Shown here in pieces: positions 58,061 through 64,000 of a stretch of 64,000 nucleotides of DNA. The notes beneath the pieces were generated by a model. That model was not told where the DNA came from, made no database searches, and saw only the letters and a list, made by a program, of their open reading frames with translations. Source of the DNA: Sedimentitalea arenosa. Lineage in GTDB: Bacteria > Pseudomonadota > Alphaproteobacteria > Rhodobacterales > Rhodobacteraceae. The translations under genes and the position numbers were made by a program. The stretch spans positions 1 to 64,000 of the forward strand of contig NZ_JAELVR010000005.1 of the NCBI RefSeq assembly GCF_016428585.1, written 5' to 3'. Numbering within the stretch: position 1 is the stretch's first letter; each line of letters begins with the position of its first letter.

Positions 58061-58103
58061 CGCCGCCTCTTTACGCCGCCCGGCAGAGGTATAGTCTCGC
58101 GCC

Positions 58104-59408
58104 ATGACACACGACCTCACATCAGCGCTCGCCGATTTCGCCACCGGTCCCGTTCAGACAACGGCGGATGCCCGATTGATCACCGCCTTGTCCGCTCTCG
58201 ACTGGCTCGCCGTCGGGCGCGCGGGAGTGTCCGAGCCGGTCGCCACCATCCTGCGCGATCTCGCCCGCTCAGAAGGCGGTGCCGGACAGGCGCATCTCTT
58301 CGGCACCGACCTGAAAACGCCCGCGCGGATGGCGGCGCTGGTCAACGGAACGACCTCGCACGCGCTGGACTATGACGACACGCATTTCGCCCATATCGGC
58401 CACCCGTCGGTCGCGGTGTTCCCGGCGGCGCTGGCTCTGGGCGAAGTGCAGGACTGCGCCCTGGTCGATGTTCAGGAGGCGGCCCTGATCGGCATGGAAG
58501 TATCGATTCGCGTCGGCCTGTGGCTGGGGCGTGACCACTACCAGACGGGCTTTCATCAGACCGCCACCGCCGGCGCCTTCGGTGCAGCTGCCGCCGCGGG
58601 ACGGCTCGCCGGTCTTGATGCCAAAGGCATGGCGCACGCGCTCGGGCTGACTGCGACCCGCGCGGCCGGGCTCAAGGCGCAGTTCGGCACAATGGGCAAG
58701 CCCTACAACGCCGGTCTTGCGGCCTCCGCCGGAGTCGAGGCCGCGTTGCTGGTCGCACGTGGCTTCGTGGCGAATCCCGCCGCGATGGAAGGGGCGTTTG
58801 GCTTCGCCGCAACCCATCACGGGCAAGGCGATGTTGATACGGCGTTGGATGGGCTTGGCGATACTTGGCTGTTCGAAACGGTCAGCCACAAGTTCCACGC
58901 TTGCTGCCACGGGTTGCACGCGGCACTGGAAGCGGCGCGCGAGCTGGACATTGCCGCACCCGAGATTGCCGAGATGAGCGTTCGGACCCATCCGCGCTGG
59001 ATGAGCGTCTGCAACCAGACGGCGCCCGACACCGCACTGGGCGCGAAATTCAGCTACGCCACCGTGCTGGCGATGACCGCGCTCGGCTACGACACCGCCG
59101 TTCTGGACAGCTATGACGACAGGATCTGCGCCGATCCGCGCTTGCGCGATCTGCGGGGCAGGATTTCCGTTGAAGCGGATGATAGCCTGAGCGAGACCCA
59201 GGCCGTGCTGAGCGTTTTGCGCCGCGACGGGGCCCGGCTTTCAGCCGAGCACGACCTGCAACGCCCGATGGGTGTCGCGCAGCGCGAGGAGCGCGTGCGG
59301 CGCAAGGCGTCGGCGCTGGTAGGTGCGCAGATGTCGGACACGGCGTGGGGAAAGCTGCGCTCAGGTGGCAGTGCTGCCGGTTTCGCAGCCCTTCTGTCGC
59401 AGGGCTGA
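58104..59408 (+). CDS. MmgE/PrpD family protein
   Basis: The 434-residue protein of the 2-methylcitrate dehydratase (PrpD) superfamily has N-G-T-T-S-H-A-L-D-Y-D-D-T-H near residue 80, G-F-H-Q-T-A-T-A-G-A-F-G-A-A-A-A and S-H-K-F-H-A-C-C-H-G-L-H, with its catalytic-region His. Many members outside true prp operons have other substrates (for example cis-aconitate-like or itaconate-type acids). No prpB or prpC gene is nearby, so methylcitrate use is not implied. Confidence 0.9.
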   Translation: MTHDLTSALADFATGPVQTTADARLITALSALDWLAVGRAGVSEPVATILRDLARSEGGAGQAHLFGTDLKTPARMAALVNGTTSHALDYDDTHFAHIGHPSVAVFPAALALGEVQDCALVDVQEAALIGMEVSIRVGLWLGRDHYQTGFHQTATAGAFGAAAAAGRLAGLDAKGMAHALGLTATRAAGLKAQFGTMGKPYNAGLAASAGVEAALLVARGFVANPAAMEGAFGFAATHHGQGDVDTALDGLGDTWLFETVSHKFHACCHGLHAALEAARELDIAAPEIAEMSVRTHPRWMSVCNQTAPDTALGAKFSYATVLAMTALGYDTAVLDSYDDRICADPRLRDLRGRISVEADDSLSETQAVLSVLRRDGARLSAEHDLQRPMGVAQREERVRRKASALVGAQMSDTAWGKLRSGGSAAGFAALLSQG

Positions 59409-59424
59409 CCGGGCGCCTGTTGGC

Positions 59425-59904
59425 CTAGGAAGCGATCGCGGTCACACCCTTCCGCAGCAATGCCAGCGCGTGATCGCGGGCCGCCTCGCGCACCCTGGTG
59501 CGTCCGAGGGCGCCGAATTCTACGGTTTCACTGGATGTCGTCAGTCCCGACACAGCCAGCCCGAAACAGACACGGCCTTCGGGTTTGACGTCCGATCCAC
59601 CCGGCCCGGCGATCCCGGTGATCGAGACGGCGACGTGCGCCTCCGAACGCGCGAGCGCACCGTCGGCCATCTCGCGTGCCACCTCTTCGGACACCGCGCC
59701 GACGGCGTCCAGCGTGTCCGCGCGCACGCCCAGCATGTCGCGCTTTGCCGCGTTCGAATAGGTGACAAATCCCCGGTCGAACACATCGGACGACCCGGCA
59801 ACATCCGTCAGAGCCGCCGCGACCATGCCACCGGTGCAGCTTTCGGCGGTGGCGACCCTAATATCCTTTTCGCGGGCCAATTCGAGGAGATCCTGTACGC
59901 TCAC
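59425..59904 (-). CDS. CinA C-terminal domain (nicotinamide-nucleotide amidase) protein
   Basis: The protein has 159 residues from a GTG at 59904 that overlaps the pgpA stop (GTGA). The whole protein is the CinA C-terminal (PncC) domain: A-T-A-E-S-C-T-G-G-M-V-A-A-A-L-T, Y-S-N-A-A-K and I-T-G-I-A-G-P-G-G-S-D-V-K-P-x-G-x-V. The N-terminal molybdopterin-binding domain of full CinA is absent. It deamidates NMN to recycle NAD. It ends a minus-strand chain ispD-ispF-pgpA-cinA. Confidence 0.9.
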   Translation of the reverse strand: MSVQDLLELAREKDIRVATAESCTGGMVAAALTDVAGSSDVFDRGFVTYSNAAKRDMLGVRADTLDAVGAVSEEVAREMADGALARSEAHVAVSITGIAGPGGSDVKPEGRVCFGLAVSGLTTSSETVEFGALGRTRVREAARDHALALLRKGVTAIAS

Positions 59905-60401
59905 AGCCCCAGCACCCCATGCGCCAGCGCGGCCATCAGCATCACTCCGATCGCCGCGAAGAGTCCGGCGATGATGTCATCCAGCATGACGCCCATCGCG
60001 TCCTTGCGCCGGTCCGCCCAACCGACAAGCCAGGGTTTGGTGATGTCGAACAGACGAAACAGCAGAAAAGCCGCGATCCAGCCGGGCCAGAGCCGCGTGA
60101 TGTCGAGCCCCATGGACCAGGCCGAATAGCTGAGCGGCAGGAGCGCCGTGAATTGTCCCGCCACTTCGTCGATGACGATCTCCGACGGGTCGTGGTCGGT
60201 CTCTCCGCGGGTCATCTCGCGTGTGGCCCAGAGGCCTTTGGCGAAGGTCGCGATGACTGCGATCAACAGCAAGGGAAAACCGCCGATCACATGGAACAGC
60301 CACGCCAGGGGCAGGGCGGCCAGCGACCCCCAGGTGCCGGGCGCCGGGCGGAGATATCCGATCCCGCCAACGGTCCCGATCAGCCGCGCGAGCCGGTTCA
60401 C
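59901..60401 (-). CDS. pgpA: PgpA, phosphatidylglycerophosphatase A
   Basis: The protein has 166 residues from a GTG at 60401 that overlaps the ispF stop (GTGA). It has [18 protein letters not shown], the catalytic D-P[11 protein letters not shown], and a C-terminal membrane segment. P-G-T-W-G-S and the D-E-V-x-G motif are diagnostic. It removes phosphate from phosphatidylglycerophosphate. An ATG upstream in frame does not fit the family. Confidence 0.92.
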   Translation of the reverse strand: MNRLARLIGTVGGIGYLRPAPGTWGSLAALPLAWLFHVIGGFPLLLIAVIATFAKGLWATREMTRGETDHDPSEIVIDEVAGQFTALLPLSYSAWSMGLDITRLWPGWIAAFLLFRLFDITKPWLVGWADRRKDAMGVMLDDIIAGLFAAIGVMLMAALAHGVLGL

Positions 60402-60877
60402 AGCGGCACCAGAGTCGCGGTCGCCAACGCGGCAATGCCTTCGCCGCGACCGGTAAAGCCCAGAGTTTCGGAGGTGGTCGCCTTGACCGACAGGCGATCG
60501 ACTTCCATCCCCATGATCTGGCCCAACCTGGCGCGCATCGCCTCGGCGTGTGGGCCGATCTTGGGCTTTTCGCAGATCAGGGTCACATCGGCGTTGTTGA
60601 CGCGAAATCCCATCTCGGCCGCCAGCGCGACGGCGTGGCGCAGGAAGATGTCGCTTGCCGCGCCTTTCCATTGCGGGTCGCTCGGCGGGAAGTGCTGCCC
60701 GATGTCGCCCCGGGCCAGTGCGCCGTAAATGGCATCGGTCAGGGCGTGCATCCCGACATCGGCATCGGAATGGCCCTGCAGGCCCTTGTCATGCGGGATC
60801 GTGACACCACAAAGGATGACATGGTCGCCCGCTTCGAAGCGATGTACGTCAAAGCCGTTTCCCAGTCTAATGTCCAT
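60398..60877 (-). CDS. ispF: IspF, 2-C-methyl-D-erythritol 2,4-cyclodiphosphate synthase
   Basis: The 159-residue protein has G-F-D-V-H-R-F (zinc-binding D and H), G-H-S-D-A-D-V-x-x-H-A-L-x-D-A, and a C-terminal K-A-T-T-S-E-x-L-G-F-T-G-R-x-E-G. It is a MEP-pathway enzyme working after IspD and IspE. The ATG is 11 bases inside the 3' end of ispD. In many alphaproteobacteria the two are fused; here they are separate but overlapping. Confidence 0.95.
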   Translation of the reverse strand: MDIRLGNGFDVHRFEAGDHVILCGVTIPHDKGLQGHSDADVGMHALTDAIYGALARGDIGQHFPPSDPQWKGAASDIFLRHAVALAAEMGFRVNNADVTLICEKPKIGPHAEAMRARLGQIMGMEVDRLSVKATTSETLGFTGRGEGIAALATATLVPL

Positions 60878-61535
60878 TGCGCGCTCTCAGGATGCGTTCG
60901 GCCCGGTCAAAGTCGCCGGGAAGGGTGATTTTCAGATTGTCGTCGTCACCGGGCACGATCGCAACCGCCAATCCGGCCGCGCGCGCCACTTCCACGTCGT
61001 CGGCCGCCCCACCGGGATGCGCCGCGTGGGCAGCGCGGATTGCGGCAAGCTCGAAACCTTGCGGGGTCTGCGCGCGATAGAGCCCGCGTCTGTCGACCGC
61101 GCCGGTCACGCGCCCGTTCTTCCCCGTCCAGAGCGCATCGCTCACCGGCAGGGCTGGCGCCGCCCCGGGCGCGGTGTCGAGCGCCGCGATCACGTCTATG
61201 ACGATCTGCCCGGTTACGCAGGGGCGCGCCACATCGTGGATCAGCACCTTGGTGACCTTGGCCGGGTCGAGCGCGGCCAAGCCGTTCCGGACTGACTCGG
61301 CACGATCCGCGCCGCCCTTCGCCACGATCACACCTTCATATTCGAACGCGGCGCGCCGCTTCATGTCGTCAGCATGCAGGACGAGAACGATGGCCGAAAA
61401 ACAGCCGGTATCGCGCAGGGCGGACAGTGTTATGTCTGCAACCGTGCGGCCACCCAGGTCGCACCATTGCTTGGGTGTCGCGCTGTTTGCGCGGGTTCCG
61501 CGCCCCGCGGCGACGATGAGAGCGGCAATTGTCAT
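60867..61535 (-). CDS. ispD: IspD, 2-C-methyl-D-erythritol 4-phosphate cytidylyltransferase
   Basis: The protein has 222 residues from ATG 61535. The nucleotide-binding motif is [11 protein letters not shown] at the N-terminus, and H-D-V-A-R-P, D-A-L-W and Y-R-A-Q-T-P-Q-G-F follow. It couples CTP to MEP. A longer reading upstream runs through dusB and is rejected. The 186 bases to the dusB start hold both promoters. Confidence 0.95.
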   Translation of the reverse strand: MTIAALIVAAGRGTRANSATPKQWCDLGGRTVADITLSALRDTGCFSAIVLVLHADDMKRRAAFEYEGVIVAKGGADRAESVRNGLAALDPAKVTKVLIHDVARPCVTGQIVIDVIAALDTAPGAAPALPVSDALWTGKNGRVTGAVDRRGLYRAQTPQGFELAAIRAAHAAHPGGAADDVEVARAAGLAVAIVPGDDDNLKITLPGDFDRAERILRARNGH

Positions 61536-61721
61536 TCGGTCCCGAATTGTCTGGAATTTGCCGCTTGTGTTTATGGCGTGGCGGGATTGCTGGCAATCAC
61601 CCAGACTGCCGTGCTCAAAAAATAGGCGAACGCTTGCGATTGCGGCAAGAACCGCGCCGGCGGCGTTGTGCAGTCGCAGCATTCGGGGTAAACATCCTGC
61701 AGTTGCACAAGGTTTGATCGC

Positions 61722-62705
61722 GTGATCCCGCAGGCTCAAGACATCTCGTTCTCCCCGCCGATTCTGCTTGCGCCGATGGCCGGCATCACCGATCGGCCAT
61801 TTCGCGACCTGGTCCAGAGTTTCGGGGCCGGACTGGTGGTCAGCGAAATGGTCGCCAGTCAGGAGATGGTCCAGGCCAAGCCCGGCGTGCGCGAACGTGC
61901 TGAATTGAGCGCGGATGTCGAGAATACCGCTGTGCAGTTGGCGGGGCGCGATCCGCACTGGATGGCAGAGGCCGCGCGCCAAGTCGCCGATCAGGGTGCG
62001 GCGATCATCGACATCAACATGGGGTGCCCGGCCAAGAAGGTCACCAACGGCTACTCCGGCTCGGCGCTTCTGAAGACACCTGATCATGCGTTGCGCCTGA
62101 TCGAGGCCGTCGTCGGCGCGGTGCAGGTGCCCGTCACCCTGAAGACGCGTCTGGGCTGGGACGCGGACAGCCTGAATGCCGCGGACGTGGCGCGCCGGGC
62201 AGAATCCGCTGGTGTGCGCATGGTCACGATCCACGGGCGCACCCGTTGTCAATTCTACAAGGGGCGGGCCGATTGGAAGGCGATCGCACCAATCAAGCAG
62301 GCGGTGTCGGTTCCGGTGATTGCGAATGGCGACATCACCGAAGCGGCGACGGCCCGCGACGCGCTAGCGGCATCCGGTGCCGACGGCATCATGATCGGGC
62401 GCGGCGCGCAGGGGCGTCCCTGGCAGTTGGCGCGCATCGCGCATGAACTCTGGGGCGAGCCGGCACCGGACAGACCCCGTGGCAACGGCCTGACCGACAT
62501 GGTCTCACGGCACTACGACTCCATGCTGGCCTTTTACGGAGTAGATCTTGGTCGCCGCGTCGCGCGCAAGCATCTGGGCTGGTACATGGACGACGCGGGA
62601 ACTCCCGCGCCGCTGCGACGGATGGTTCTGACTGCGCGGGACCCAAAAGAGGTCTTGAGGCTTCTTCCCGAAGCTCTTTGTGAGCGGGGGCGCGTCGCGG
62701 CATGA
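61722..62705 (+). CDS. dusB: DusB, tRNA-dihydrouridine synthase (nifR3)
   Basis: The protein has 327 residues from a GTG at 61722. It has [13 protein letters not shown] near the N-terminus, [12 protein letters not shown] (FMN/substrate site with Cys), H-G-R-T-R-x-Q-F-Y-K-G, and [10 protein letters not shown]-x-P-W. It is the nifR3 gene of the classical Rhodobacter nifR3-ntrB-ntrC order. It overlaps ntrB by 4 bases. Confidence 0.94.
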   Translation: MIPQAQDISFSPPILLAPMAGITDRPFRDLVQSFGAGLVVSEMVASQEMVQAKPGVRERAELSADVENTAVQLAGRDPHWMAEAARQVADQGAAIIDINMGCPAKKVTNGYSGSALLKTPDHALRLIEAVVGAVQVPVTLKTRLGWDADSLNAADVARRAESAGVRMVTIHGRTRCQFYKGRADWKAIAPIKQAVSVPVIANGDITEAATARDALAASGADGIMIGRGAQGRPWQLARIAHELWGEPAPDRPRGNGLTDMVSRHYDSMLAFYGVDLGRRVARKHLGWYMDDAGTPAPLRRMVLTARDPKEVLRLLPEALCERGRVAA

Positions 62706-63784
62706 CCTCGGATAGCACGATCTGGGCATCGCTTCCGGTGCCGGCCTTCCTGATCGACGCAAAGGATAATATCCGCGATGTGAACTCGGCCGGCGAAGGG
62801 TTCCTGAACGCGTCGGCGAAGTCGGTGATCGGAACGCCCGCCTGGGATCTGATCGCGATCGACGCGCCGATCGAGGAAGCATTTGACCGCGCGCGCAGAA
62901 ATGGCACGCCGCTCTTCGTCAATGACGTCGACGTCGGTTCGGGCAGCCGCGCACCGCTTCAATGTGCGTTGCAGATCGCGCCCCTGCAGGATCATCCCGG
63001 CACGATGATCCTGATGATCTCGCCGCGTGAACTGGCCGGCCGGATGACGCAGAGCCACTCGGTCAAGTCGGCGGCGCAATCGGCTATCGGCATGGCCGAG
63101 ATGCTGGCCCACGAGATCAAGAACCCGCTGGCCGGGATCACCGGCGCGGCACAGCTCCTCAGCATGAACTTGTCCAAGGAAGACCTTGAACTCACAGACC
63201 TTATTGTCGCGGAAAGCCGCCGGATCGTGAAGCTGCTGGAACAGGTCGAGCAATTCGGCAACTTGTCGGCGCCCGATTTTCGGCCGGTGAATATTCATGA
63301 CGTTCTGGACCGCGCCCGGCGCTCGGCGTTGCTCGGCTTTGGTGCGCATATGCGGATCGTCGAGGACTACGACCCGTCGCTGCCGATGGTTTACGGGGAT
63401 CCGGACCAGTTGCTCCAGGTGGTGCTGAACCTTCTCAAGAACGCCTCCGAAGCGGCGGGGCCGAAGGGCGGTACGATCCGTATTCGCAGCTATTTCGAAC
63501 ATTCTTTCCGTCTGCGCAGGGCCGACGGGTCCGGCCAGTCCTTGCCGCTTCAGGTCGAGATCATCGATGACGGGCCGGGCTTGCCCGACAAGATCCGTGC
63601 TGATGTGTTCGACCCGTTCGTGTCCGGACGGGAAAACGGCACCGGGCTGGGGCTCGCGCTCGTCAGCAAGATCATATCGGATCATGACGGCTGGATCTCG
63701 GTCACCTCGGTGCCCGGCCACACCCTTTTCCGCCTTTCGTTGCCGCGCGTTCCGCGCGGTCTGGACAACAAGGAGACAACCTGA
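62702..63784 (+). CDS. ntrB: NtrB, nitrogen-regulation sensor histidine kinase
   Basis: The 360-residue cytoplasmic kinase has a PAS domain (about 8-110), the H-box [13 protein letters not shown] with His137, an N-box N-L-L-K-N-A-S-E-A, and G-boxes (D-D-G-P-G-L-P and G-T-G-L-G-L-A-L-V). There is no membrane segment. With PII protein it controls NtrC phosphorylation in response to nitrogen status. It overlaps dusB (4 bases) and ntrC (1 base). Confidence 0.95.
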   Translation: MTSDSTIWASLPVPAFLIDAKDNIRDVNSAGEGFLNASAKSVIGTPAWDLIAIDAPIEEAFDRARRNGTPLFVNDVDVGSGSRAPLQCALQIAPLQDHPGTMILMISPRELAGRMTQSHSVKSAAQSAIGMAEMLAHEIKNPLAGITGAAQLLSMNLSKEDLELTDLIVAESRRIVKLLEQVEQFGNLSAPDFRPVNIHDVLDRARRSALLGFGAHMRIVEDYDPSLPMVYGDPDQLLQVVLNLLKNASEAAGPKGGTIRIRSYFEHSFRLRRADGSGQSLPLQVEIIDDGPGLPDKIRADVFDPFVSGRENGTGLGLALVSKIISDHDGWISVTSVPGHTLFRLSLPRVPRGLDNKETT

Positions 63785-64000
63785 TGGATGGCACGGTTCT
63801 GGTGGCCGATGACGATCGCACGATCCGCACGGTCCTGACGCAGGCCCTGACACGGGCAGGGTGCAAAGTGCATGCCACCAGTTCGCTGACGACGCTGATG
63901 CGTTGGGTCGCTGAGGGAAAGGGCGACGTCGTGATCAGCGACGTGATGATGCCCGATGGCAACGGACTCGAGATGCTGCCCAAGATCGCCGAGGATCGAC
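63784..64000 (+). CDS. ntrC: NtrC, nitrogen-regulation response regulator (partial, cut by window edge)
   Basis: The first 72 codons are present. The receiver domain shows V-A-D-D-D-R-T-I-R and phospho-acceptor Asp53 in [17 protein letters not shown]. The AAA+ and DNA-binding parts lie beyond the edge. The identity follows from the receiver sequence and from its place directly after ntrB. Confidence 0.9.
   Translation, partial: MDGTVLVADDDRTIRTVLTQALTRAGCKVHATSSLTTLMRWVAEGKGDVVISDVMMPDGNGLEMLPKIAEDR

Noticed and set aside
58104-59408. A methylcitrate-cycle prpD
   Set aside because: No prpB, prpC or prpR is nearby, and the family is broad, so only the family name is supported.

Overview
The window is a gene-dense, GC-rich stretch of an alphaproteobacterial chromosome. 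It is most likely from a member of the Rhodobacteraceae (Roseobacter group). The pointers are the order pyrH-frr-uppS-cdsA-dxr-rseP-bamA-ompH-fabZ-lpxA-lpxI-lpxB, LpxI in place of LpxH, an adjacent sciP/ctrA pair, the dusB(nifR3)-ntrB-ntrC order, and DUF6477, DUF6456 and DUF4453 proteins typical of Rhodobacterales. No rRNA, tRNA, CRISPR array, insertion sequence or prophage was seen. No gap between genes exceeds about 300 bases.

Layout. (1) 1-5522: the tail of a CoxM-like FAD subunit, a NosR-like FMN/Fe-S membrane protein on the minus strand, and divergent from it a complete pqqABCDE operon that includes a 35-residue pqqA. (2) 5563-11772, minus strand: a dipeptide/oligopeptide-type ABC transporter (Tat-exported binding protein, two permeases, one fused double ATPase) with stem-loops between its genes. 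(3) 12049-25085: miaA, then a long plus-strand run for UMP kinase, ribosome recycling, isoprenoid and phospholipid precursors, outer-membrane assembly and lipid A. (4) 25105-31812: mnmA, the cell-cycle regulators sciP and ctrA, then ligA-recG. (5) 31919-38931: a small membrane ORF and a structured non-coding stretch, Fe-S scaffold, hisI, gluQ, a methyltransferase, trmFO, enoyl-CoA hydratase, a thioesterase, a nonsense-broken SnoaL-like pseudogene, and rplM-rpsI.

(6) 39182-50960: metabolic and accessory genes (SMP-30-like protein, flavin monooxygenase, TetR, PPK2, alpha/beta hydrolase, metA, an ATPase, two EamA exporters, a small monooxygenase, guaA, and an MttB-family methyltransferase). (7) 50953-53641: a DUF6477 gene divergent from a DUF6456 gene that resembles GafA, the activator of gene transfer agents, followed convergently by a lysine-rich coiled-coil protein of unknown function. 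(8) 53868-64000: lipA, two c-type cytochromes, hpt, ratA, a DUF4453 protein, a MmgE/PrpD protein, the overlapping minus-strand chain ispD-ispF-pgpA-cinA, and dusB-ntrB-ntrC, which runs off the right edge.

The most interesting theme is regulatory. sciP, ctrA and the gafA-like gene lie within 27 kb of one another. Each has a CtrA-box-like sequence upstream, and the gafA-like promoter also carries two inverted DnaA-box-like 9-mers. This suggests, by inference only, a link between cell-cycle control and gene transfer agent activation. Secondary points of interest are the NosR-like protein paired with pqq, several unannotatably small membrane ORFs, and a structured RNA region at 32042-32227.
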